In this document: positions 1-6,825 of the stretch, in pieces
Layout of the letters: the number at the start of each line of letters is the position of its first letter
How positions within the stretch are numbered: position 1 is the stretch's first letter
NCBI GenBank assembly: GCA_003222235.1
Contig: QHVD01000163.1
Span: forward strand, 1 to 7,253
Reading direction: 5' to 3'
Source: Gemmatimonadota bacterium
Lineage (GTDB): Bacteria; Gemmatimonadota; Gemmatimonadetes; Gemmatimonadales; GWC2-71-9
Length of the DNA stretch: 7,253 nucleotides
Notes under the pieces: model-generated
Databases searched by the model: none
What the model was told of the DNA's origin: nothing
Seen by the model: the letters and a program-made list of their open reading frames with translations, nothing else
Made by a program: the position numbers and the translations under genes

Positions 1-2330
1 CGCTCACCATGACGTGGAACACGGGGCTCACCGCGGCGACGCTCACGGGGAGCGCAGCGGGCAAGGTGGCGCCCACGGTGAGCTACGAGGATGGCGGCAA
101 GACGCTGGTGCTTAGTGTGACGACGAACTTCGCGGGGAACGACCAGCTCGTGGTGTCCGGGCTGCAGTACATGGGCTTCACGGCCCCCTCCGCGGCGGAC
201 TACCTGCAGCTCGTGGTCTCCGGCGCGGGCGGCGGCACGAATGCCAGCGACAGCCGCACGATCCAGGTCGTGGCCCCGACGATCGCGTCGGCCGCGAACC
301 AGGTCTTCGTGGTCGGCCAAGCGGCCACGGCGATCAGCGCGATCACGGTCACCGATGCGGCGACGCCGAGCATCACGGCGGCGAGGGACATTCGTATCCG
401 GATCCCCGCGGCGGTCAGCATGAGCTGGAACACCGCGCTCACGACGGCGACCCTCACCGGAACCGGGGCGACCAAGGTCGCGACCACAGTGAGCTACGAA
501 GATGGGGGCAAGACGCTCGTCCTCAACGTGACGGCAAACTTTGCGGGGAACGACCAGATCATCGTCTCGGGGCTGCAGTACAGCAACTTCACCGCGGCCT
601 CGGGCGCGGACTACTTGCAGCTGATGGTCTCCGGCGCCGGCGGCGGCGCGAACGCCAGCGACAGCCGCACGCTTCAGATCGTGGCGCCGACGATGGCGTC
701 GGCGGCGGACCAGGTCTTCCTCGTCGGCCAGGCTCCTACGGCGATCAGCGCGATCACGATCACGGACGCGGCTACGCCGAGCATCACGGCGACCAAGGAC
801 ATCCGCATCCGGATTCCCGCGACGTTCAACATGACCTGGAACACCGCGCTCACTACCGCCTCGATCACGGGGAGCGGGAACGGCAAGGTCTCTAGAACCG
901 TGAGCTACGAGGACGGGGGCAAGACACTCGTCATCGATGTGACGAGCAACTTCGGGGCGGGTGACCGGATCGTCGTGTCCGGCCTGCAGTACATGGCCTT
1001 CACGGCAGCCTCGGCGCCCGATTACCTGCAGCTCGTGGTCTCGGGTGCCGGGGGCGGCACCACCGTCCGCGACAGCCGGACGATCCAGGTCGTAGCGCCG
1101 ACCATGGCGTCGGCCGGGGACCAGGTCTTCGTCGTCGGCCAGGCGCCTGCGGCGATCAGCCCGATCACGATCACGGATGCGCCCGCGCCGACCATCACCG
1201 CGGCAAAGGACCTCCGCATCCGGATCCCCGCGTCGTTCAACATGAGCTGGAACACCGCGCTCACCACGGCCACGCTCACGGGGAGCGCGGCCGGCAAGGT
1301 CGCACCCACGGTGAGCTACGAGGATGGCGGCAAGACGCTCGTCCTCAACGTGACGGCCGACTTCGGGGGCAACGACCAGCTCGTCGTGTCCGGGCTCCAG
1401 TACAAGAGCTTCACGGCCCCCTCGGCCGCTGACTACCTGCAGCTCGTCATCTCCGGCTCCGGGGGGAGCGCGGTCTCCCTTGATAGCCGCACGATCCAGG
1501 TGGTGCAGCCCACGATCGCGTCGGCCGCGAACCAGCTCTTCGTCGTCGGGCAGGCGGCCACGGCGATGAGCCCGATCACGGTGACCGATGCCGCGACACC
1601 CAGCATCACCGCGGCGAACGGCCTCCGCATCCGTATCCCGGCCACGTCCAACATGACCTGGAACTCGGGGCTAACCACGGCCACGATCATGGGCAGCGCG
1701 GCGGGCAAGGTCTCGCCCACGGTGAGCTACGAGGATGGGGGCACGACCCTCGTCCTCAACGTGACGAGCAACTTCGCGGGGAACGACCAGGTCGTCATTT
1801 CCGGGCTGCAGTACACGAGCTTCACGGCGCCCTCGGCGGCGGACTACCTGCAGCTCGTGGTCGGCGGGGCCGGCGGCGGTACGAACGCCAGCGACAGTCG
1901 CACGATCCAGGTGGTGGCGCCGACTATCTCCTCGAGCAGGAACAACATCTACGAGGTGGGCGAGGGTCCCACGGCCATCAGCCCCATCACGATCACGGAT
2001 GCCGCTTCACCCACGATCACTGCGGCGAAGGGCATTCGCACCCGGATCCCCGCCACCTTGAACATGGTCTGGGACACGGGGCGCACCACGGACACCGTCA
2101 CGGGGAGCGCGGCCGCTAAGGTCGCGACCACGGTGAGCTACGAGGATGGGGGCAAGACGCTCGTCCTCAACGTGACGACCAACTTCGCCGCCAACGACCA
2201 GATCGTCGTCTCCGGGCTGCGGTTTGTGAGCTTCGCCGCGCTCTCGCCGCCGGACCGCCTCCAGCTCGTGATCAGCGGAGCCGGCGCGGGCACGGCCGCG
2301 CGCGATGACAAGACGATCGTCATCGCGACG
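1..2330 (+). repeat. Tandem array of 411-bp coding repeats
   Basis: The ATG of the MxW motif recurs at 9, 420, 831, 1242, 1653 and 2064, always exactly 411 bp apart. Natural units, taken from the A/Q-PT boundary, run 273-683, 684-1094, 1095-1505, 1506-1916 and 1917-2327, with a 5'-truncated unit before 273. Each 137-residue unit reads: PT-ASA--QVFVVGQA, an ITITDAATPSITA-like stretch, RIRIPA, M-WN, GKV--TVSYEDGGKTLV, a DQ-VVSGLQY stretch, DYLQL-VSG, DSRTIQVV. It is rich in Thr, Val, Ala and Gly, with no Cys, which suits a beta-sandwich surface repeat. I know similar repeats in large extracellular proteins but cannot give a family name. The last unit (from 1917) is the most divergent (SSSRNNIYEVGEG, RFVSFAALSPPD), as is common at the edge of an array. 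Confidence 0.95.
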
Positions 2331-3506
2331 CCGACCGCCTTCTCGGGCGTGTTCAAGTGGGGGGTATTCGGGGACGTGGGCATCTCGATGGGTGGTGGCT
2401 TGAGCGACAGCTACGACTCGCGGGTCGGGCCGTACAACCCCGCCACCGCCGGGTCGAATGGCGATCTCGCGAGCAACACGGACGTGACGCTCTCCAGCGC
2501 GACGGTCGTCAAGGGCGACGTCAGCGCGGTGGGCAATGCCTATAACACGCAAGGAGTGACAGGGAACGTCATCACCGATGCTGCACGGATACTGCAGGAT
2601 GCCGTTCTGACCTGCCCCACCGTGGCCTACTCGCAGGACCTGGGGCGCCTGCCGCACGGGGTCACCTACGACCCGTCCACGGGAGCGCTCGTCATCAATG
2701 GGGGGGGGAAGCTGACCCTAACGGGAATCTTCTACTACTTCAGCTCGATCACGCTTACCGGCGGCGGGACGCTGACCTTCGACAACGGGGGACGGCACGC
2801 CGACATCTGGGTGTCGACGGACCTGAAGCTGTCGGGCGGCAGCATCGTGAACACCTCGGGGCTGCCGCAGGGCCTGGAGATTTGGGCGTGCGGGAACCCG
2901 CCGGCGCCGAGCGAATGGGACTTGAGCGGCGCCAGCAGCAACGTCTATCTCTCGCTCTACGCGCCGAACCATGACCTGAAAGTGAACGGCAGCGGGGACA
3001 TCTTCGGCGCCTTCATCGTCCGCACGTTCTCGGCGCAGGGTGGCGCGCGGGTCCATTTCGATGAGGCCCTGGGCTTCGTGAGCGGCCCCATTTACTACGG
3101 CAACCCCTACGGTGTGAGCGTCAGCCCGCATACGGCCACGGCCAGTCAGTTGCCGAGCAACGGGACGAATTACCCGATAGTGTTCACCCTGCTGAACACG
3201 GGCAGCGGCAACACCACGGACAACTTCGACCTCTTGACGAAGCGACGCCCCGGCACCGCCCTCAGCGCGGTGAGCATCACGGGCAGCGGGGTCACGCAAG
3301 GCGCGAACCCCGACAGCGCGCGTCTTGTGAACCTGGCCGATGGCGCTTCGGCCGCGGTCACGGTCACCTACGCCGTCGGCAACGTACCGGTGGGCACGAC
3401 CGACACGCTGGTGTTCACGGCGCGCTCGGTGGGCGGCCCGACCAACAGTGACAGCGGGGTGGTGACCGTGACGGTGGTGCGGCCCAGGCTGACCATCGGA
3501 CGGTGA
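1..3506 (+). CDS. Large repeat-containing surface protein with DUF7305-like domain, 5'-partial
   Basis: The reading frame is open from base 3 and enters the window inside a repeat. The Met codon at 9 is the conserved internal Met of the repeat (the MTWN/MSWN position), so it is not the start. Counting from it, residues 1-774 are 137-residue tandem repeats with the core SYEDGGKTLV. Residues about 783-1021 (WGVFGDVGISMGGG to HFDEALG) look like DUF7305, a beta-helical domain found on PilX-type proteins, with its usual NGD, YAPN and FDEAL positions and two Cys. Residues 1022-1157 form an Ig-like module. The signal peptide must lie upstream. The protein is probably exported and displayed at the surface. 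Its position directly ahead of four prepilin genes suggests a pilus-associated adhesin or tip protein; that role is inferred. The frame ends at TGA 3504-3506 just where a DUF11 domain should start, so the true C terminus is probably the next ORF. Confidence 0.85.
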   Translation, partial: LTMTWNTGLTAATLTGSAAGKVAPTVSYEDGGKTLVLSVTTNFAGNDQLVVSGLQYMGFTAPSAADYLQLVVSGAGGGTNASDSRTIQVVAPTIASAANQVFVVGQAATAISAITVTDAATPSITAARDIRIRIPAAVSMSWNTALTTATLTGTGATKVATTVSYEDGGKTLVLNVTANFAGNDQIIVSGLQYSNFTAASGADYLQLMVSGAGGGANASDSRTLQIVAPTMASAADQVFLVGQAPTAISAITITDAATPSITATKDIRIRIPATFNMTWNTALTTASITGSGNGKVSRTVSYEDGGKTLVIDVTSNFGAGDRIVVSGLQYMAFTAASAPDYLQLVVSGAGGGTTVRDSRTIQVVAPTMASAGDQVFVVGQAPAAISPITITDAPAPTITAAKDLRIRIPASFNMSWNTALTTATLTGSAAGKVAPTVSYEDGGKTLVLNVTADFGGNDQLVVSGLQYKSFTAPSAADYLQLVISGSGGSAVSLDSRTIQVVQPTIASAANQLFVVGQAATAMSPITVTDAATPSITAANGLRIRIPATSNMTWNSGLTTATIMGSAAGKVSPTVSYEDGGTTLVLNVTSNFAGNDQVVISGLQYTSFTAPSAADYLQLVVGGAGGGTNASDSRTIQVVAPTISSSRNNIYEVGEGPTAISPITITDAASPTITAAKGIRTRIPATLNMVWDTGRTTDTVTGSAAAKVATTVSYEDGGKTLVLNVTTNFAANDQIVVSGLRFVSFAALSPPDRLQLVISGAGAGTAARDDKTIVIATPTAFSGVFKWGVFGDVGISMGGGLSDSYDSRVGPYNPATAGSNGDLASNTDVTLSSATVVKGDVSAVGNAYNTQGVTGNVITDAARILQDAVLTCPTVAYSQDLGRLPHGVTYDPSTGALVINGGGKLTLTGIFYYFSSITLTGGGTLTFDNGGRHADIWVSTDLKLSGGSIVNTSGLPQGLEIWACGNPPAPSEWDLSGASSNVYLSLYAPNHDLKVNGSGDIFGAFIVRTFSAQGGARVHFDEALGFVSGPIYYGNPYGVSVSPHTATASQLPSNGTNYPIVFTLLNTGSGNTTDNFDLLTKRRPGTALSAVSITGSGVTQGANPDSARLVNLADGASAAVTVTYAVGNVPVGTTDTLVFTARSVGGPTNSDSGVVTVTVVRPRLTIGR
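2700..2708 (+). repeat. Nine-G homopolymer tract inside the surface protein gene
   Basis: Nine consecutive G bases encode three Gly in an INGGGKLT stretch of the DUF7305-like domain. The frame is intact at this length. Gain or loss of one G would move translation out of frame before the end of the domain. Poly-G tracts of this length are known slippage sites in surface protein genes of some pathogens; whether this one varies is unknown. Confidence 0.7.
3069..3443 (+). repeat. Ig-like module, copy A of a dispersed duplication
   Basis: This segment (LGFVSGPIYYGNPYG to SVGGPT) is repeated at 6883-7251 (LGLVSGPVFYGNPYG to SVGDRT). The two copies align along their whole length with a single in-frame difference of two codons (NTGSGNTTDNF against NTGNNMDSY). 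By eye the DNA identity is roughly three quarters. Conserved blocks include SQLPSNGT, LLT, RPGTA, GANPDSARL and DTLV. In this copy the module links the DUF7305-like domain to the DUF11 domain. Confidence 0.85.
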
Positions 3507-3856
3507 GTCCGAGCGGCAGCGTGGTGCCGGGGACCGTGCTGAACTACGCGGTCACCGTCACCAACAGCGGCACGAGCAATGCAGCGCAGGTGGCGCTCGT
3601 GGACACGTTGCCCGCGGCGCTGCAGTTCAAGGTGGGCAGCGTCTCGGCCACGCTCCCGACGGGCGTCACGGCGGTGCTCGCCTACTCGAAGGACGGCGGC
3701 GCCACGTGGGCGTACGCGCCCGCGAGCGCGGCGTGCGGTGCGCCGGCGGGCTACGACGCGTGCGTGAACCGGATCCGCTGGCAGTTGCAGAACCCGTTGA
3801 GCTACTCCGCGCCCGACAACGCCGGCACGCTCCAGTTCGTCGCGCAGATTCGATGA
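3503..3856 (+). CDS. DUF11-type domain, probable frameshifted C terminus of the upstream surface protein
   Basis: The open frame starts with a GTG at 3503-3505 that overlaps the TGA of the large gene. The product (117 residues if the GTG is used) begins SPSGSVVPGTVLNYAVTVTN and continues ALVDTLPAALQF, the pattern of a DUF11 (TIGR01451-type) extracellular repeat domain. It ends in FVAQIR. DUF11 domains usually open with LTI-x-K/R-TVSP. Here LTI is in the upstream frame and RTVSPSG is in this frame, read from 3497. A single extra C (ATC CGG instead of ATCGG) would join them. No signal peptide and no ribosome binding site decide for an independent start. I therefore read it as the C-terminal domain of the preceding protein, separated by a one-base deletion or a sequencing error. 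Reinitiation at the overlapping GTG is a less likely alternative. The stop overlaps the next start as ATGA. Confidence 0.75.
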   Translation: MSPSGSVVPGTVLNYAVTVTNSGTSNAAQVALVDTLPAALQFKVGSVSATLPTGVTAVLAYSKDGGATWAYAPASAACGAPAGYDACVNRIRWQLQNPLSYSAPDNAGTLQFVAQIR

Positions 3857-4338
3857 GGGCCGGGTCCGTGTTCGGTCGCGCGAGTTCGCACCGCGCCGGC
3901 TTCACGATGATCGAGATGCTGACGGTGATGGTGCTCGTCGGGATCATGGCAGCGATCTTGACGAAGCCGGTCTCCGGCGCCTTTCGGGCGAACGCGCGGC
4001 GCGCGGCGAAGCGCGAAGCCTCGGCGTACCTCTTCCGGGCGCGCGTGATCGCCGTCCAGCAGAGCCGGGCGTCGCAGCTGGTTCGCAGCGGCAACGTCCT
4101 GAAGATTCGCGTCGACTCGTCGGGCACGATGGTGCAGCTGGGCACGGCGACCGACCTGGGGGCGGCCTACGGCGTGACCGTGAGCATGAGCTCGTCCCCC
4201 CCCGACACCATCAAATTCGACCCGCGCGGATTCATGCTCACCCCGCCGACCCCGAAGATCGTCGTCACCCGCGACGCTGCGGCCGATACGATCTGCGTGA
4301 CCGGGCTCGGTCGCGTCACGTTGCGGAGCTGCCCGTGA
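3853..4338 (+). CDS. GspH/FimT-like minor prepilin
   Basis: This 161-residue protein has a type IV prepilin N terminus. A 16-residue leader ending HRAG is followed by the cleavage site G|FTMIEM with Glu at mature position 5, then a hydrophobic helix (LTVMVLVGIMAAIL). The C-terminal half holds FDPRGFML, typical of GspH/FimT pseudopilins, and two late Cys (DTICVTGLGRVTLRSCP) that probably form a disulfide. Such minor pilins are cleaved by the prepilin peptidase, sit in the inner membrane and help initiate pilus or pseudopilus assembly. The start was chosen at ATG 3853 because it gives a normal leader and overlaps the previous stop as ATGA, which implies translational coupling. The open frame extends further upstream (to ATG 3706), but that part is out-of-frame shadow of the DUF11 ORF. 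A run of eight C at 4196-4203 lies within the gene. FimU is an alternative name for this type. Confidence 0.85.
   Translation: MRAGSVFGRASSHRAGFTMIEMLTVMVLVGIMAAILTKPVSGAFRANARRAAKREASAYLFRARVIAVQQSRASQLVRSGNVLKIRVDSSGTMVQLGTATDLGAAYGVTVSMSSSPPDTIKFDPRGFMLTPPTPKIVVTRDAAADTICVTGLGRVTLRSCP
4325..4328 (+). promoter_or_regulatory. Ribosome binding site for the PilV-like gene
   Basis: GGAG lies six bases before the GTG at 4335, inside the end of the upstream coding sequence. It supports use of this GTG, which overlaps the preceding stop as GTGA. Confidence 0.55.
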
Positions 4339-4679
4339 TCCGGTCATCAAGCGGCTTCACCCTGGTCGAGCTGATGGTCGCGATCATGATCTTCACGTTC
4401 GGCCTCCTCGCGATGGCCGGAACGGCGTCCCTGCTCATGACGATGATCGCCGGCTCCCAGTCCGGGACGATGGCCGCGGCCGTCGCGGAGTCACGCTTCG
4501 AGGTGCTCCGCGCCACCGCGTGCGCGAGCCGCACCAGCGGCTCGACCGTGAGCCGGGGCATCTCCGAAGCGTGGACCCGCATCGCGCTCGCGCGCGCAGA
4601 CGACGTGACCGTCACCGTCACGTTCGTGCGCAACCGTCGGGCTCGGGCGGAGTCGTTTCAGAGCTTCATACCATGCTGA
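4335..4679 (+). CDS. PilV-like minor prepilin
   Basis: This 114-residue protein has a short seven-residue leader (MIRSSSG), then the cleavage motif G|FTLVEL with Glu at +5 and a hydrophobic segment (MVAIMIFTFGLLAMAG). The FGLLAMAG-type helix and the ALARADDVTVTVTF segment fit the PilV/GspI-type minor pilin group. Two Cys, in ATACAS and at the very C terminus (FIPC), may pair. The start is GTG, overlapping the GspH-like stop and preceded by a good ribosome binding site. It is rather short for PilV, and the globular part is small. It probably joins the GspH-, PilW- and PilX-like proteins in one initiating complex. The subfamily is assigned from operon order and N-terminal pattern, so it is less certain than the prepilin identity. 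Confidence 0.8.
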   Translation: MIRSSSGFTLVELMVAIMIFTFGLLAMAGTASLLMTMIAGSQSGTMAAAVAESRFEVLRATACASRTSGSTVSRGISEAWTRIALARADDVTVTVTFVRNRRARAESFQSFIPC

Positions 4680-5626
4680 TGGCGCGGAGGCCGCCGGCTC
4701 GCCGCGCCGGCTTCACGCTGGTCGAGCTGCTGATCGTCATGGTGCTCATGAGCTTCGTGGCCAGCGCCATCGTCGTTCTCCTGGTGCGCCAACAGCGGTT
4801 CTACGGCAGCGCCTCGACGGTGATCGAGACCCGGCAGCAGATCCGCCAGGCCGCGGGCATCCTCCCATTGGACCTTCGCGGCATCTCCAGCATCGGCGGC
4901 GACATCTACGCGGTGACCAAAGACTCGATCGCGTTCCGGTCGACATTCGGCGCCGCCGTCCTGTGCGTCACCAACCAGAGCAGCAGCCTCGTCTACACCG
5001 TCCCGGCGCAGCTCGCTAAAGGCGGCTCGGCGCTCGCCAGCTGGTCCGCGCTGCCGACGGCCAACGTCGGCAACTCGGGAGCCGACTCCGTCGCCATCTA
5101 CGACAACGGGCCGACCGCGATGGCGAACGACGACCTCTGGCGACGCTACAACATCACGAGCGTGGCGCAGGTGACCGGCACGAGCTGCCCAATCTCGACC
5201 CTGGTACAGGCGGCCGATCAGAGCAAGCCGTACTACAGGATCGGCTTGTCACCCCAACCGACCGCTACCATCACCGCCGGTGCGGGGATGCGCTTTTTCC
5301 GCCGGGTCGTCTACAAGCTCTACCAGGGGTCCGACGGACAGTGGTATCTGGGCTACTACGCCTGCAAGACCGGGCGCACGCCGGTCTGCAATACGATCCA
5401 GCCGCTCGCCGGCCCGTTCCAGGCGAACGGAGTGCAGTTCAGCTACTCCGATTCGACCGGCGCGATCATCCCGACCCCGGCGGATTCGGCGACCCGCACG
5501 AAGGTGGCGCTCATCAGCGTGGTGGTGCGGGGGCAGGCTGCGAGCCCCGTCAACCTGACCGGGGGCGCGGCCACGGTCTTCAAGGACTCGGTGCGCATCC
5601 AGGTCGGCCTGCGCAACCGCATGTAA
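4673..5626 (+). CDS. PilW-like minor prepilin
   Basis: This protein has 317 residues from ATG 4673, or 315 from the second ATG at 4679. The leader is basic (RRPPARRAG), followed by G|FTLVELLIVMVLMSF with Glu at +5 and a long hydrophobic helix. After it comes RQQRFYGSASTVIETRQQIRQ, the usual amphipathic continuation of PilW/GspJ-type pilins, and a DLRGISSIGGDIYAV segment. Several Cys (LCVTN, TSCPIS, YACKTGRTPVCN) could form disulfides outside the membrane. The C terminus (FKDSVRIQVGLRNRM) is typical of PilW-like proteins of this layout. Both candidate starts overlap the PilV-like stop; the second forms TGATG. No strong ribosome binding site separates them, so coupling is likely. The open frame upstream to 4520 lies within the PilV-like gene in another frame and was not used. 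Confidence 0.83.
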   Translation: MLMARRPPARRAGFTLVELLIVMVLMSFVASAIVVLLVRQQRFYGSASTVIETRQQIRQAAGILPLDLRGISSIGGDIYAVTKDSIAFRSTFGAAVLCVTNQSSSLVYTVPAQLAKGGSALASWSALPTANVGNSGADSVAIYDNGPTAMANDDLWRRYNITSVAQVTGTSCPISTLVQAADQSKPYYRIGLSPQPTATITAGAGMRFFRRVVYKLYQGSDGQWYLGYYACKTGRTPVCNTIQPLAGPFQANGVQFSYSDSTGAIIPTPADSATRTKVALISVVVRGQAASPVNLTGGAATVFKDSVRIQVGLRNRM

Positions 5627-5634
5627 GCGACCGG

Positions 5635-5670
5635 GTGGGAACGCAGGGCGTCCCACGACAGACGTATCTG
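5635..5670 (+). other. Two small hairpins in the PilW-PilX gap
   Basis: GTGGGA at 5635-5640 pairs with TCCCAC at 5651-5656. The stem can extend by CG/CG with one bulged A, leaving loop CAGGG. Directly after it CAGA (5659-5662) pairs with TCTG (5667-5670) around CGTA. No T-run follows, so this does not look like a terminator. It may be a transcript processing or stabilising structure, or chance in GC-rich DNA. It is the only real gap (62 bp) between the prepilin genes. Confidence 0.35.
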
Positions 5671-5677
5671 AAGGGAT

Positions 5678-5682
5678 GGAGG
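5678..5682 (+). promoter_or_regulatory. Ribosome binding site for the PilX-like gene
   Basis: GGAGG lies six bases before ATG 5689. It fixes this start over the in-frame ATG at 5695 and over codons further upstream inside the PilW-like gene. Confidence 0.75.
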
Positions 5683-5688
5683 CGGCTT

Positions 5689-6825
5689 ATGCAGATGGCG
5701 ACAGGGTCAGAGAGGGGCGTGGCGCTGGCGATGGCGTTGGGCGCCATCGTCATCATCGGCGTCATCGTTGCCGGCGCCGTGTTTGTGGCGACGCAAGACT
5801 ACCGGATGGCCGCCAACACGGTCCGCGAGACGCGCGCGCTGGCGCTCGCCGATCTGGGGTTGAATCGCGTTGTGAACGATTGGCAGACGTCATACAACAC
5901 CAGCCTCCAGACGGGCGACACGCTCAAGCGGACCTATAACGTCAGGGGTGGGACCGTCACCGTGCTCCTGACCCGGCTTCCGGGCCCGTTCTTTTGGGCG
6001 GTCTCCGAGGGAACGGCTGGCGGGTTGGGGAGCCAGGCATCCGCCCGGCGTCGTTACGGAACTCTATTCCGGCTCAACACGCCGCAGGTCAACACCCTGG
6101 GCGCCATCACCACGCAAGGCCAGATCACCGTGTCCGGCAATGTCACAGTCAACGGGAACGACGTAACCCCCACCGGATGGCCCAGCTGCACCACTCAAAA
6201 CGTCGCCGGGGCGGCGATATCCCCGACCACTACCTACACGCCCAACGGCGGCGCCGTCAGCATCCAGGGGAACCCGTCTGTCCTCACGACGTCGGCTGCC
6301 GGCGATACGAACACCTACTTCAGCTACGGCGGCTCGAACTACCAGTCGCTTGCCGCGACGGCGAACCTGACCTATCCGACCGGGCTTGTGCTGACCGGCA
6401 TCCAGCCCATCGCGGTCGGTGCCGTCTGTCAAGTCAGCTCGGTCCCCGCCAACTGGGGAGACCCCAATCGGGCGAGCCCCGCCGGGGCGTGCGAGAAGTA
6501 CTTCCCCATCATCCACGTGCTGGGCGACATGAAGGTCACTACCGGTCGCGGTCAGGGCGTCCTGCTGGTCGATGGCGACTTCACGGCGGCGGGCAACTTC
6601 GTGTTCACCGGGCTCGTGATCACACGCGGCTCGTTCAAGACGTCCGGGACCGGCAACAAGTTCACCGGCGCCGTATTGGCGGCGAACGTCTCGGTCGATG
6701 ACGACGCCACGTTGACCGGGAACACCACGATCCAGTACTCGTCCTGCGCACTTGGGACCGTGCTGTCGTCCTCGGCGACCTTCCCCAAGCAGGCCAAGGA
6801 ACGAGGCTGGGTCGACGCCTACTGA
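5689..6825 (+). CDS. PilX-like minor pilin with DUF7305-like C-terminal region
   Basis: This 378-residue protein starts MQMATGSERG, then VALAMALGAIVIIGVIVAGAV, a single membrane helix, then a QDYRMAANTVRETRALALADLGLN stretch (its A-N-x-x-R-E-x-x-A-L-x-L-A-D-x-G pattern is that of PilX N-terminal domains, PF14341 type). Cleavage after Gly10 is plausible, but the residue at mature +5 is Met, not Glu. Residues about 130-360 are rich in Gly, Thr, Val and Asn, with GQITVSGNVTVNG early and GVLLVDGDFTAAGNF, GLVITRGSFKTSG and FTGAVLAANV later. These repeated short strands suggest a beta-helix related to the DUF7305 domain of the large upstream protein. Four Cys in the C-terminal half may form disulfides. 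It is long for a PilX, because of the added beta domain. It probably sits near the tip of the minor pilin complex. The start rests on the ribosome binding site and leader length. Confidence 0.82.
   Translation: MQMATGSERGVALAMALGAIVIIGVIVAGAVFVATQDYRMAANTVRETRALALADLGLNRVVNDWQTSYNTSLQTGDTLKRTYNVRGGTVTVLLTRLPGPFFWAVSEGTAGGLGSQASARRRYGTLFRLNTPQVNTLGAITTQGQITVSGNVTVNGNDVTPTGWPSCTTQNVAGAAISPTTTYTPNGGAVSIQGNPSVLTTSAAGDTNTYFSYGGSNYQSLAATANLTYPTGLVLTGIQPIAVGAVCQVSSVPANWGDPNRASPAGACEKYFPIIHVLGDMKVTTGRGQGVLLVDGDFTAAGNFVFTGLVITRGSFKTSGTGNKFTGAVLAANVSVDDDATLTGNTTIQYSSCALGTVLSSSATFPKQAKERGWVDAY

Noticed and set aside
200..2131. Series of 60-95 residue open frames on the minus strand, repeating about every 411 bp
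   Set aside because: They are mirror frames of the tandem repeat in GC-rich coding DNA. They repeat only because the plus-strand gene repeats, and show no ribosome binding sites or recognisable domains.
1..2330. CRISPR array or mobile repeat
   Set aside because: The 411-bp units are contiguous, in frame and protein-coding, with no spacers, terminal inverted repeats or transposase.
3490..3506. Programmed -1 ribosomal frameshift to join the surface protein and DUF11 frame
   Set aside because: No slippery heptamer or obvious downstream stem was seen. A single missing C explains the frames more simply.
2007..4350. Long minus-strand frames (193 to 216 residues) opposite the surface protein and GspH-like genes
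   Set aside because: Arg-, Ala- and Asp-rich low-complexity translations typical of antisense frames in high-GC genes. The plus-strand frames carry clear domains.
5341..5688. Upstream extension of the PilX-like frame inside the PilW-like gene
   Set aside because: The extension is out of frame with a well-supported prepilin and would bury the leader peptide. A strong ribosome binding site marks ATG 5689.
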